DNA of 46,746 nucleotides from Chitinophagaceae bacterium (GCA_013140985.1 JABFRU010000004.1:1-46746); one strand, 5' to 3'; positions 15,024 through 24,366 are shown, numbered from the stretch's first letter. The notes: generated by a model from the sequence alone, not told the origin. Translations and numbers: made by a program.

Positions 15024-16718
15024 ATGAATTTCGCTTTTCAATTCCCCATAATTGATCTGCGCCAGGCCATACAAGCCGGCGAAACTTTAAATGCATGGCC
15101 TTCTGCTGATATGACAAAGGCACAGGTTGATGAGCTGATGTCAAAAGCCCCTTTCATAAAAAATTTTGGAAAAATAGAGAGTGGCCCTGCCGGTTATTTC
15201 TGTAATATAAATTGTATCAACTCCAGTATGCTGCAGGATAACGGCTTTCGCATAAAAGTCGCTGCGGGCGGCTATATGAGCCTTTATGTTGAAAAGATGG
15301 TTACAGTCTTTAACAGCTATAAGCGTTTATATGCAGACGGAGTTTATACTACTAAAACTGAATTTGGCTTTAAAGATCAGCTCGAATCCATGCTTGAGTA
15401 TGCTACACCGGATCAGCCTGTACATATATCGGATGTATTGACTCATTATATGTCCATGCCACTGGATGTGCAGGATATGTCCATAACAAATACGGATGAG
15501 GTCAGTAATTGGATAACAATAAAATTAAGCGACCTCGGTCCTGTATTGGCAAAAAATTATTGCCGGGCCACCACGAAAAAAGATAAGCCTGCGGCTGATG
15601 AGTTTGTTGTAAATGGAGAGGCTTGCATAACACTTGCATTTGCTGACAATAAGGATATCGTATTGCCTGCTAATGCTGAAAAGCTGGATCAGTTTGATAT
15701 TGCCGGCAATACCGTGCAGCTGTATGGGTATAAACTGAATTTTGAAGATCATAGTTTCAAAGTTTGGCTGTTTCAGTTGCCCAAACTGGATCTATTAATG
15801 TTACCCGCAACAGATCTTGAACTGCGGAACAGGCGCATGAACCTGTTTCGCCTGAATGCTGAAAAAGAGACCATGCGTATATTGGTCAATGGACTTGACC
15901 CGGAAAATGCCGACCAGGGTGTAAAAAAATACATTAAAAAAACACCGATAAAAATATTTAAGAAGGAACGCTTTTCCAATTCGCAGGATGCTGTACGCAA
16001 TTTTGCCCTGCAAAGTGCGAACGATAAAGTACAATTTACACTTGATGACATCAGGAAAGTATTAGATGAGTACGGCCTGGACAACCTGAAAAACCTGGAG
16101 CAGAATATGAAGACTGCTCCAAAGAAGAAAACCATTTTGTTCATTACTTCCAATCCAACCGACAGCAATCCGATCGATTTTGGTGAGCAATTCAAAAAGA
16201 TTGATGAGGCTTGGCAAAGGGGATCTGACCGGGACTATTTTACATTGCTGAATATTAAAGCCGGTGTGGAGAGGAACAAGGTCATGGAAATACTATACAC
16301 AAACGAACCGGACTACCTGCATATTACCCTTCATAATTCTGAGATAAAAGGTCTTTATTTCCAGGATGCTGCTAAAAATCCTGATCCCATGCCGCCGGAA
16401 GAATTTGCAGTATATATTCAAACGCTTACCGAACAAAAAAAACCGGAGGCGGTAATTCTCTGTGCCTGCAACACATTGGACCATGCCACCGCCATAAAGA
16501 AATTTTGCAATTATGCTGTAGGTACAAATTATGTATTCCCTGATGATGCCGCAGTAGCCTACGCCAATAATTTCTATACGGCCTTATTCAGTGGTAAGAA
16601 AGTGAGTTTTTGCCACCAGGTCGCCGTGGACAATATAAGATTTAGCAAGCCTCCTTTCTCAGCAGGTAAAGATGCTCCCGAAGTATATAAAATATTGCAA
16701 CTAATTCAGCCATCCTAA
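15024..16718 (+). CDS. CHAT-domain (caspase-like) protease, putative gasdermin activator
   Basis: The 564-residue protein has a C-terminal CHAT domain from about 367: KKKTILFITSNPTDSNP opens it, the catalytic His is H437 in YLHITLHNSE (position of the second His in the usual HFSGHG), and the catalytic Cys is C482 in VILCACNTLDHA. The end matches CHAT proteases: AVAYANNFYTALFSGKKVSF. The GHG glycines are replaced by LHN, which is unusual. Residues 1-365 are soluble, with strands and helices, several Cys (YFCNINCINSS), and I do not recognise the fold; it is likely a sensing or regulatory domain. The gene is 12 bp upstream of the gasdermin-like gene. In bacterial gasdermin operons such proteases cleave the pore former. 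Confidence 0.85.
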   Translation: MNFAFQFPIIDLRQAIQAGETLNAWPSADMTKAQVDELMSKAPFIKNFGKIESGPAGYFCNINCINSSMLQDNGFRIKVAAGGYMSLYVEKMVTVFNSYKRLYADGVYTTKTEFGFKDQLESMLEYATPDQPVHISDVLTHYMSMPLDVQDMSITNTDEVSNWITIKLSDLGPVLAKNYCRATTKKDKPAADEFVVNGEACITLAFADNKDIVLPANAEKLDQFDIAGNTVQLYGYKLNFEDHSFKVWLFQLPKLDLLMLPATDLELRNRRMNLFRLNAEKETMRILVNGLDPENADQGVKKYIKKTPIKIFKKERFSNSQDAVRNFALQSANDKVQFTLDDIRKVLDEYGLDNLKNLEQNMKTAPKKKTILFITSNPTDSNPIDFGEQFKKIDEAWQRGSDRDYFTLLNIKAGVERNKVMEILYTNEPDYLHITLHNSEIKGLYFQDAAKNPDPMPPEEFAVYIQTLTEQKKPEAVILCACNTLDHATAIKKFCNYAVGTNYVFPDDAAVAYANNFYTALFSGKKVSFCHQVAVDNIRFSKPPFSAGKDAPEVYKILQLIQPS

Positions 16719-16730
16719 ACTATTAATTTT

Positions 16731-17522
16731 ATGTCAACTGCTCAATCTCCACTAACAAACCTTGGATTTAACATGGTTGCCTGGCCAAAAACAGGCATTC
16801 AGCCATTAGCCTTATTATATAAGACTGACAAAGGCGTAAGTGCAGTAGAGTCCGACGTGGAAGAATTGTTCAAGCCCGGAGATGCTACAATACCGCGAAT
16901 AAAATCAGGAATAGCTACGGATATAAAGGGCGCTGCAGGATTAACATTTGATGCAAAAGGCGGTATAAGCATGCTTGACTGGTTGCTTAATAAACTACAC
17001 CTGGGAAAAATGAATGCCAATGTAAACCTTAATAACAGTTATGAAGTTACCGTGTCATATCTTAATGTAAGGGAGGATAAAATCAGCCTGCTGTCACTTG
17101 ATAATTTTATCACTACTGCAAAGCCCGATCTGAATGGCTTTAACACCTTTAAAGATAAGCTGCAGAATAATGAACTGTATGTTATCAATGCTGTGGCAAA
17201 GAGCAATGATATTTCTGTTACCATCGCTGATAAGAATGGCCAGGATGTTAGTCTTGACGCAACGGTCAAAGGCATTATGGGTATTAATATGAGCGCTGCC
17301 CGGAAGCAAAATAATGCGATCGAACTGGTATATAAAACGTCCGAGGATGAACCATTGGTATTCGCCTTTAAGGCTCAGAGGATCATTTATGATGCTCCGG
17401 GTTTTTGGAGTGGGGGACCAGGAAGTTTTCGTATCAAGGACCAGGTAGGTGCTGTATTAATGGGACCCGAAGATCTCCCCACAAAGCCATTACAAACAGG
17501 GAGTGACCTGGTGGAGATATAA
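16731..17522 (+). CDS. Bacterial gasdermin-like pore-forming effector
   Basis: The 263-residue protein looks like bacterial gasdermins: GFNMVAWPKTGIQPLALLYK near residues 12-31, VEELFKPG, then a TFDAKGGISMLDWLLNKL stretch and INLDNFI-like SLLSLDNFITTAKP. A FAFKAQRIIYDAPG motif around 211-224 precedes a short C-terminal tail (DQVGAVLMGPEDLPTKPLQT). In known family members a protease removes such a tail and the N-terminal part forms membrane pores that kill the cell. There is no Cys anywhere, so the N-terminal palmitoylated Cys of described members is absent. Assignment rests on pattern recognition and on the adjacent caspase-like protease; a structure prediction would confirm it. Confidence 0.8.
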   Translation: MSTAQSPLTNLGFNMVAWPKTGIQPLALLYKTDKGVSAVESDVEELFKPGDATIPRIKSGIATDIKGAAGLTFDAKGGISMLDWLLNKLHLGKMNANVNLNNSYEVTVSYLNVREDKISLLSLDNFITTAKPDLNGFNTFKDKLQNNELYVINAVAKSNDISVTIADKNGQDVSLDATVKGIMGINMSAARKQNNAIELVYKTSEDEPLVFAFKAQRIIYDAPGFWSGGPGSFRIKDQVGAVLMGPEDLPTKPLQTGSDLVEI

Positions 17523-17610
17523 GCTTGCATATCATACGGGGATCTCATTTGTGAAGATTCAGCTTTTGAATAGCGAATATCCTTTTCAATCCCGAAAATC
17601 TTGGTTCTAT

Positions 17611-17618
17611 TATCTTTG
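17611..17618 (+). promoter_or_regulatory. -7 promoter box of glyS
   Basis: TATCTTTG fits TAnnTTTG. It ends only 6 bp before the ATG at 17625, so the transcript would be leaderless or nearly so. No clear -33 TTTG precedes it. Confidence 0.55.
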
Positions 17619-17624
17619 CGCCCT

Positions 17625-19112
17625 ATGGCAAATGATTCTAACAGGTTCCAGGCAATTATCTCTCATGCAAAAGAGTATGGCTTTGTTTTTCCCAGCAGCG
17701 AAATATATGATGGCCTGCAGGCGGTATATGATTATGGCCAGTGGGGCAGTGAGCTGAAAAAAAATATCAAAGATTACTGGTGGGAGAGCATGACCCGCAT
17801 GTATGAGAATATTGTGGGTATCGATGCGGCCATTTTTATGCATCCAACTACCTGGAAAGCTTCGGGGCATGTTGATAATTTCAACGACCCGATGATCGAT
17901 AATAAGGACAGCAAGAAGAGGTACAGGGTTGATCATTTGATTGAAGGGTATGCGGAAGAACAATCGGCAACAGGCAATGAGCAATTGGCAAAAGATGTCC
18001 TTGCTCAGATGGATGCTTTGTTAGCTAAAGATGATTTTGCCGGATTAAAAAAATTAATTGAGGATAATAAAATAAAATGTGCTGTCAGCGGTACAGCCAA
18101 CTGGACAGATATCCGTCAGTTCAACCTCATGTTCTCAACAGAGTTTGGATCTACGGAGTCTTCCGAAATCCCCCCTTCGGGGGGTGGGGGGGCTAATAAA
18201 GTTTATTTAAGACCCGAAACGGCACAGGGCATCTTTGTCAACTTTTTAAATGTGCAGAAAACAGGAAGAATGAAAATTCCTTTTGGTATTGCACAGATCG
18301 GTAAAGCATTTCGTAATGAAATTGTGGCAAGACAATTCATTTTCAGGATGAGAGAATTTGAACAAATGGAAATGCAGTTCTTCATTCAACCCGGGACACA
18401 AAAACAATGGTATGAATACTGGAAAGAAGAAAGACTGAAATGGCATTTAGCATTAGGTTTTGGAAAAGAACAGTATCGTTTTCATGATCATGTCAAATTA
18501 GCCCATTATGCAGATGCAGCCTGCGATATTGAATTCAATTTCCCGATCGGGTTCAAAGAAGTGGAGGGTATTCACTCAAGAACAGATTTTGACCTGAAGC
18601 AACACCAGGAATACAGCAAAAAGAAAATGCAGTATTTCGACAATGATATTGATCCGGCTACTAATAAACCTTACGGTAATTATATTCCCTATGTGATCGA
18701 AACATCTATTGGCCTCGACAGGATGTTCTTATTGGTATTGAGTGCTGCTTATGAGGAACAAGATCTGAGTACCCCGGAAAAGCAAGACAGCCGTGTGGTA
18801 TTAAAATTCCCTGCAAAACTGGCGCCGATGAAATTGGCTATCCTGCCATTACTTAAAAAGGATGGGCTACCGGAGATCGGAAGAAAATTAATGGATGATT
18901 GCAGAACTTCTTTCCGTTGCTTTTATGAAGAGAAAGATGCGATCGGCAAACGTTACCGCCGGATGGATGCGATCGGTACCCCTTTTTGTGTTACGATCGA
19001 TCACCAGACAAAAGAAGATAACACTGTTACGATCCGTTATCGGGATACGATGCAACAGGAAAGGATACCATTGGATAAGGTGAAAGAGATTGTACAAGCG
19101 GCCATCATGTAA
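17625..19112 (+). CDS. glyS: Glycyl-tRNA synthetase (class II, alpha2 type)
   Basis: The 495-residue enzyme is the single-chain type. It has GHVDNFNDPMIDNK, the conserved VYLRPETAQGIFVNF, motif 2 as FRNEIVARQFIFRMREFEQMEMQFF split around the Arg, motif 3 as IETSIGLDRMF, and a C-terminal anticodon-binding domain. Residues about 172-192 carry an insertion (SSEIPPSGGGGANK) produced by a GC-rich palindromic element in frame, just before VYLRPETAQ. The start at 17625 (ANDSNRFQAIISHAKEYGF) matches the family. Reaction: charges tRNA-Gly in the cytoplasm. Confidence 0.93.
   Translation: MANDSNRFQAIISHAKEYGFVFPSSEIYDGLQAVYDYGQWGSELKKNIKDYWWESMTRMYENIVGIDAAIFMHPTTWKASGHVDNFNDPMIDNKDSKKRYRVDHLIEGYAEEQSATGNEQLAKDVLAQMDALLAKDDFAGLKKLIEDNKIKCAVSGTANWTDIRQFNLMFSTEFGSTESSEIPPSGGGGANKVYLRPETAQGIFVNFLNVQKTGRMKIPFGIAQIGKAFRNEIVARQFIFRMREFEQMEMQFFIQPGTQKQWYEYWKEERLKWHLALGFGKEQYRFHDHVKLAHYADAACDIEFNFPIGFKEVEGIHSRTDFDLKQHQEYSKKKMQYFDNDIDPATNKPYGNYIPYVIETSIGLDRMFLLVLSAAYEEQDLSTPEKQDSRVVLKFPAKLAPMKLAILPLLKKDGLPEIGRKLMDDCRTSFRCFYEEKDAIGKRYRRMDAIGTPFCVTIDHQTKEDNTVTIRYRDTMQQERIPLDKVKEIVQAAIM
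18165..18195. repeat. GC-rich palindromic element, copy B, in frame inside glyS
   Basis: The hairpin CCCCCC-TTC-GGGGGG (18170-18184) with a second G run GGGGGGG (18186-18192) resembles the other copies. It adds about 10 residues (IPPSGGGG) to GlyRS between two conserved segments. Confidence 0.65.
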
Positions 19113-19121
19113 TTTTCGTTC

Positions 19122-19622
19122 ATGTCGCCAATACAAAAACTCATTCAGCAATTCGGTCTTCAACCGCATCCCGAAGGCGGATGGTACTGTCAAACTTATA
19201 AAAGCAGTGAAGTGATTACTGCTTCAGCATTGCCGGAAAGATTTAATGGCGACCGGGTATTTTCAACGGCTATTTATTTTTTATTGGGGAAAGAAAATTT
19301 TTCGGCATTTCATCGCATCAAAAGCGATGAGTGCTGGCATTTTTATTCAGGCGATCCGTTAGAGGTCTTTATCATTCATCCAAATGGTTTATTGGAAATA
19401 ATCAGAATGGGGAATGATCTTGATGATGGACAGCGATTTCAATATATCGTTCCTGCCAATTGCTGGTTTGCGAGCCGCCCGGCTGCCGGCAGTGAATATT
19501 GTTTTGTTGGTTGCACTGTTTCTCCCGGTTTTGAATTCTATGATTTTGAGTTGGCTGATGCAGGTAAGCTATCATCCGAATATCCTCAACATGCGGTACT
19601 GATCAATTCTTTGTGCAGGTAA
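19122..19622 (+). CDS. Cupin-fold protein, DUF985 family
   Basis: The 166-residue protein begins with PHPEGGWYCQTYKSSEVI and continues with TAIYFLLGKENFSAFHRIKSDECWHFYSGDPLEVF, all characteristic of DUF985 cupins. Later strands (VPANCWFASRPAAGSEYCFVGCTVSPGFEFYDFELAD) close the barrel. The FHRI...WHF pattern with His residues suggests a metal or sugar-binding pocket. Function is unknown. The start is 9 bp after the glyS stop, so the two are probably co-transcribed. Confidence 0.85.
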   Translation: MSPIQKLIQQFGLQPHPEGGWYCQTYKSSEVITASALPERFNGDRVFSTAIYFLLGKENFSAFHRIKSDECWHFYSGDPLEVFIIHPNGLLEIIRMGNDLDDGQRFQYIVPANCWFASRPAAGSEYCFVGCTVSPGFEFYDFELADAGKLSSEYPQHAVLINSLCR

Positions 19623-19738
19623 GAATAAAATAAATTTATAGGAGCTTCAATAAAAAATCTTTTCCTGCGTTAAAGCATAAATAATCTTTCCGCAGCATTT
19701 CTACTCTCATCTTTTATTGTTTAACCTAAACTGTTTTT

Positions 19739-20311
19739 ATGAGAAAGCAAATGCTTGTCATCCTCCTGCTGGTAATTATATCTGATTTTTCAAAGGCTCA
19801 AAATAAAAAGACTGCACCGGATAAAGCTACGGCCGGCCGGTATTCTTTTATTGCTGAAGGCGGCGGCGCCGGTATAGCATTCTCAGCCAATTTCGATACA
19901 AGATTCAAAAATAGTCGTCTTGGATTGGGAGGGCGACTAGGTGTTGGCTTTGTCAGTGCCTGGGCTGACTATTACGATCCTGTGCTTATGATGTGGACCG
20001 AGGATGATCAGGAATCTGCCATAACATTTCCTGTGCAACTGAATTATGTGTTTGGAAAAAATAATTCACCCCATACATTCGAAGCAGGCGCCGGCTGTAC
20101 TTATGTAAGCAAGAAACTGAACATAATGAATTTCGCTTCTTATTACAACTCGAATAGTGACCGGCGCACACAGTTCTTCGGGACTTTTGCATTTATGTAC
20201 AGGCGACAGCCATTAAATGGTGGTTTTTCCTGGAGAGCCGGGTTCACACCCATTTTTGCCAAAGATTATATCCAGCCTTTTGGCAGCTTAAGCGTTGGGT
20301 ATAATTTTTAG
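19739..20311 (+). CDS. Secreted outer-membrane beta-barrel-like protein, 190 aa
   Basis: A signal peptide (MRKQMLVILLLVIISDFSKAQ) is followed by alternating strands: GRYSFIAEGGGAGIAFSANF, RLGLGGRLGVGFVSAW, FPVQLNYVFGK, HTFEAGAGCTYVS, FFGTFAFMYRRQP, and a C-terminal PFGSLSVGYNF ending in Phe, the typical end of an outer-membrane barrel. An eight-stranded barrel fits the length. Family unknown. It follows the cupin gene by about 116 bp. Confidence 0.65.
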   Translation: MRKQMLVILLLVIISDFSKAQNKKTAPDKATAGRYSFIAEGGGAGIAFSANFDTRFKNSRLGLGGRLGVGFVSAWADYYDPVLMMWTEDDQESAITFPVQLNYVFGKNNSPHTFEAGAGCTYVSKKLNIMNFASYYNSNSDRRTQFFGTFAFMYRRQPLNGGFSWRAGFTPIFAKDYIQPFGSLSVGYNF

Positions 20312-20468
20312 ACCATGGGTTGCTTTAGATGATGACCGATCTGTCTTCCGGTGACTATTTCCTGATAAAACTCAACTCATTCCTCGTACCCGGCTGACAT
20401 TTGTCATATGCCTTACGTTGCCATTGAGATTACTTTGAGTAATCTTTTTTTACCTCAAAAACGCTGTA

Positions 20469-23400
20469 ATGGAAACCAATGTTTCTCCTTCAACCGGCAA
20501 ACAATTCAAACACAAAGGCGAGGTCAATTTTTCCATCATGGATGGGAATGAAGCAGCAGCCTATATTGCTTATAAAACAAGTGAAGTATGCGCCATCTAT
20601 CCTATCACACCTTCATCAGCCATGGGTGAATGGGCCGATGAATGGAGCAGCAATGATGTAAAAAATATTTTTGGAGAAACACCCAAGGTTATTGAAATGC
20701 AAAGTGAGGCCGGTGCTGCAGGTGCTATTCATGGTGCATTGCAGGGCGGGGCATTGGCATCCACATTCACCTGTTCCCAGGGATTGCTCCTGATGATACC
20801 AAACATGTATAAAATTGCTGGTGAATTGACACCTGCTGTATTTCATATTGCAGCAAGAGCTATTGCTACACATGCACTTTCCATATTCGGCGATCATAGT
20901 GATGTGATGGCAACAAGATCCACAGGCTTTGCGGAATTGTTTGGCAGTAATCCGCAGCAGGCCATGGATATGGCGATGATCGCACATGCAGCTACGCTCA
21001 AATCGAGGATTCCTTTTTTAAACATTTTTGATGGCTTCCGCACTTCACATGAACTGAACCAGGTAGCTGTTATCCCGGATGACGTTATCAAAAAAATGAT
21101 TGACGAGCAGGCTGTGAATGAACACAGGCATCGTTCAATGAACCCTGATCATCCGCAGGTCCGTGGTACTGCACAGAACCCGGATGTATTCTTCCAGAGC
21201 CGTGAAGCCTGTAACCGGTTTTACAAGCATGTGCCGGAGATCGTGGAAGAAACAATGAAGAAGTTTGAAAAATTGACCGGTCGTTCTTACAAACTTTTTG
21301 ACTATTATGGTCATCCCGAAGCTGAACGAATTATTATTATCATGGGCTCAGGTTATGGCCCAGTACATGAAGTGACTGATTACCTGAATGAGAGAGGGGA
21401 AAAAGTGGGTTATGTAAATGTGCACTTATTCCGTCCTTTCTCTGTCAAACATTTTATGGATGCGATACCGCCAAGTGTTAAAAAAATTGCTGTGCTGGAT
21501 CGCTGCAAAGAACCCGGAGCCATTGGCGAACCGCTTTATATGGATGTGATCAACGCATTGCATAACGACTGGGAATATAAAATGCCCAAAGTAATCGGAG
21601 GCCGTTATGGACTGGCTTCAAAAGAATTTAATGCCGGTATGGCCAAAGCGGTGTTTGATGAGCTGAACAGAGAAAGGCCAAAAAATAATTTCACTATTGG
21701 TATTGATGATGACGTGACACATACCAGTCTTAAATGGGACAAAGATTTTTCACTGGAAGATCAGCATCTTTTCCGGGGATTGTTCTTTGGCCTTGGCGCA
21801 GATGGCACAGTAAGCGCCAACAAGAATACGATCAAGATTATTGGTGAGGTAACAGATAATTACGTTCAGGGATATTTTGTATATGATTCAAAAAAATCAG
21901 GATCACTGACTGTTTCACATCTCCGTTTCAGCGAACACCCGATTCGTTGTTCGTACCTGATCAACTCTGCTAATTTTATTGCCTGCCACCATTTCAACTA
22001 TCTGGAAAAGTATGATGTGCTGAAGGATGCAGAAGAAGGAGCCATGTTCCTGCTGAATGCCCCCTATCCGGCAGAAGTGCTGTGGAAGCAGTTGCCACAA
22101 AAAATACAGGAGGAGATCATTCATAAGAAATTACAATTTTATGTAATCAACGCTTCCAAAGTGGCAAAGGAAACCGGGATGGGTTCCCGTATCAATTCCA
22201 TTTTGCAAACCTGTTTTTTTGCTATCAGCAATGTGATGCCAAAGGAAAAAGCGGTCCAGTATATCAAGGATGCCATCAGGAAAACCTACGGCCGCAAAGG
22301 CGAAGAAGTAGTGCAGAAAAATTTCAAAGCAGTGGACGAGACGCTTGAAAACCTTCACGAGATTGATTATTCAAGTTTTGTTGTAGGCAATAAGGAAATT
22401 GAAGAACCCATTCACGGCGATGCTCCCGCATTTGTGAAAAATGTATTGGGAAAAATCATTGCCGGCGAAGGAGATGATTTACCGGTAAGTGCTTTTCCGG
22501 TTGATGGTACTTATCCCTCCGGTACTACCAAATGGGAAAAAAGAAATATCGCCGACCAGGTTCCTGTCTGGGATCCCCAACTCTGTTCTCAATGCGGTAA
22601 ATGTTATTTTGTTTGTCCGCATGCAGCCATAAGAGTAAAAGTTTATGACAGGGAATTCTTATCCGAGGCTCCTTCCTTCTTTAAACATACTGATCCCATT
22701 GGCAAAGAATTTTTCAAAGACAAAGAAGCTTATACTTTACAGGTTGCAGTTGAAGATTGTACCGGCTGCAAACTTTGTACTGAGATATGCCCGATAGAGA
22801 GTAAGACACAACCGGGACATAAGGCTATTGACATGATGGATGTGCTACCGCTAAAAGAAGCAGAAAGGAAAAACTGGGATTACTTTCTTTCATTACCGGA
22901 TATTGACAGAACAAGAGTGAACAAAGCCACTGTGAAAGGCTCTCAATTACTGGAACCTTTGTTTGAATTTTCCGGCGCCTGCAGCGGCTGTGGTGAAACA
23001 CCGTATCTAAAACTGCTCACACAATTATTTGGTGACAGGATGATTGTTGCCAATGCAACAGGTTGTTCATCCATCTTTGGCGCCAATTTACCAACCACAC
23101 CCTGGACAAGTAATGAGCAGGGTCGTGGGCCGGCCTGGGCCAATTCACTCTTCGAAGACAATGCAGAGTTTGGTTTGGGTATCAAACTCGCAACTGACAA
23201 AAAAAAGGAAATGGCCATGCGGTTATTAAAAGAGTTACGGGAAGAAATAGGAAGTGAATTAGCTGATGCTATTCTCGGCAATGCTGAAAACAGTGAAGCT
23301 GAGCTGGTGCAACAACGCAAATATGTAAATGAATTAAAGAAACGCTTAAAAGACCTAAGAAGAGAGGATGCCTGGCGGCTTTATTTGCTGGCAGAATTTT

Positions 23401-24044
23401 TAGAGAAGAAATCAATTTGGATAGTTGGGGGTGATGGCTGGGCTTATGATATTGGATTCAGTGGCCTCGATCATGTACTGAGCACAGGGGAGAATGTAAA
23501 TATCCTGGTAATGGATACAGAAGTGTACAGCAATACGGGCGGGCAAAAATCAAAAGCATCGCCCATTGGCGCCAGTGCCAAATTTTCCATCAAAGGAAAA
23601 ACAACCGGCAAAAAAGACCTGGCGATGCAGGCAATTGCACATGGCAGTGCATATGTGGCGCAGATTGCAATGGGCTCCAACGATGTGCATGCACTCAAAA
23701 CTATCCTGGAGGCAGAAGCGTATCCCGGACCTTCCATCGTTATTGCATACAGTCATTGCATTGCACATGGATACGATATGTGCCATGGATTAGATCAGCA
23801 GGACCTTGCCGTGAAGACTGGCTACTGGCCATTATTTCGCTACAACCCGATGAAAGAAAAGGGACAGCGGTTTACTATAGATTGCAAGCCCCCGTCAGTT
23901 GCATTGAATGAATTCCTTTATCATGAGAACAGGTTTGCCACTATTAAAAATAATTATCCGGATAAGGCTGCAGAGTTTCTTGTATTGGCAAATTCCGGTG
24001 TGCAAAGAAAATGGGAAACTATTGATGCACTAAAGGACCTCTGA
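20469..24044 (+). CDS. nifJ: Pyruvate:ferredoxin (flavodoxin) oxidoreductase
   Basis: The 1191-residue protein is a single-chain PFOR. The N-terminal part has EVCAIYPITPSSAMGEWADEW, EMQSEAGAAGAIHGALQGGA and SFTCSQGLLLMIPNMYKIAGEL (pyruvate-binding domains); residues 680-780 hold two 4Fe-4S motifs, CSQCGKCYFVCPHA and CTGCKLCTEICPIES; a further cluster motif is CSGCGETPYLK. The thiamine diphosphate site is GDGWAYDIGFSG with MDTEVYSNTGGQKSK. It oxidises pyruvate to acetyl-CoA and CO2 and reduces ferredoxin or flavodoxin, in the cytoplasm. Oxygen-sensitive PFOR in an otherwise aerobic-looking window suggests anaerobic or low-oxygen growth. A terminator lies 24 bp downstream. Confidence 0.95.
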   Translation: METNVSPSTGKQFKHKGEVNFSIMDGNEAAAYIAYKTSEVCAIYPITPSSAMGEWADEWSSNDVKNIFGETPKVIEMQSEAGAAGAIHGALQGGALASTFTCSQGLLLMIPNMYKIAGELTPAVFHIAARAIATHALSIFGDHSDVMATRSTGFAELFGSNPQQAMDMAMIAHAATLKSRIPFLNIFDGFRTSHELNQVAVIPDDVIKKMIDEQAVNEHRHRSMNPDHPQVRGTAQNPDVFFQSREACNRFYKHVPEIVEETMKKFEKLTGRSYKLFDYYGHPEAERIIIIMGSGYGPVHEVTDYLNERGEKVGYVNVHLFRPFSVKHFMDAIPPSVKKIAVLDRCKEPGAIGEPLYMDVINALHNDWEYKMPKVIGGRYGLASKEFNAGMAKAVFDELNRERPKNNFTIGIDDDVTHTSLKWDKDFSLEDQHLFRGLFFGLGADGTVSANKNTIKIIGEVTDNYVQGYFVYDSKKSGSLTVSHLRFSEHPIRCSYLINSANFIACHHFNYLEKYDVLKDAEEGAMFLLNAPYPAEVLWKQLPQKIQEEIIHKKLQFYVINASKVAKETGMGSRINSILQTCFFAISNVMPKEKAVQYIKDAIRKTYGRKGEEVVQKNFKAVDETLENLHEIDYSSFVVGNKEIEEPIHGDAPAFVKNVLGKIIAGEGDDLPVSAFPVDGTYPSGTTKWEKRNIADQVPVWDPQLCSQCGKCYFVCPHAAIRVKVYDREFLSEAPSFFKHTDPIGKEFFKDKEAYTLQVAVEDCTGCKLCTEICPIESKTQPGHKAIDMMDVLPLKEAERKNWDYFLSLPDIDRTRVNKATVKGSQLLEPLFEFSGACSGCGETPYLKLLTQLFGDRMIVANATGCSSIFGANLPTTPWTSNEQGRGPAWANSLFEDNAEFGLGIKLATDKKKEMAMRLLKELREEIGSELADAILGNAENSEAELVQQRKYVNELKKRLKDLRREDAWRLYLLAEFLEKKSIWIVGGDGWAYDIGFSGLDHVLSTGENVNILVMDTEVYSNTGGQKSKASPIGASAKFSIKGKTTGKKDLAMQAIAHGSAYVAQIAMGSNDVHALKTILEAEAYPGPSIVIAYSHCIAHGYDMCHGLDQQDLAVKTGYWPLFRYNPMKEKGQRFTIDCKPPSVALNEFLYHENRFATIKNNYPDKAAEFLVLANSGVQRKWETIDALKDL

Positions 24045-24067
24045 TGATTGAGGCCCACTTAAAGGGT

Positions 24068-24100
24068 AGAGGCTTCGTAGAGGTTGCGGAGCCTCTTTTT
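24068..24100 (+). terminator. Rho-independent terminator of nifJ
   Basis: A 7-bp perfect stem AGAGGCT (24068-24074) with AGCCTCT (24090-24096), followed by TTTTT. It is 24 bp after the nifJ stop. Confidence 0.85.
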
Positions 24101-24106
24101 AAAAGC

Positions 24107-24366
24107 TTCCAGGATCTTTCAAATCTTGCCTGGAAAAACCGAAGGTATTTTGGGTCATACACCATCTTCAGGCCCGTTGACCTTTCGGCGACACTCAAAT
24201 ACCCTGGTTGTTGACTCTGCGATCACATACATCCATATATGCCTGTGTATATACATGACGGGAATGGCAAAGTGCACCAAACAAACCTCTTCTGATCTTC
24301 ATAGAAAAGTGTTGAAACCCGCCTCAGCCAATGCTTTTTTTAATAATAGGGGTCATAAAAAATATT
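24107..24366. other. Gene-free stretch with a small hairpin
   Basis: Between the nifJ terminator and the tnaA stop I see no gene; a 96-codon open frame has no recognisable protein character. A hairpin TTCCAGG...CCTGGAA lies at about 24106-24135. There is also a repeat-like ATACATACATCCATATATG tract near 24225-24260. Confidence 0.5.
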
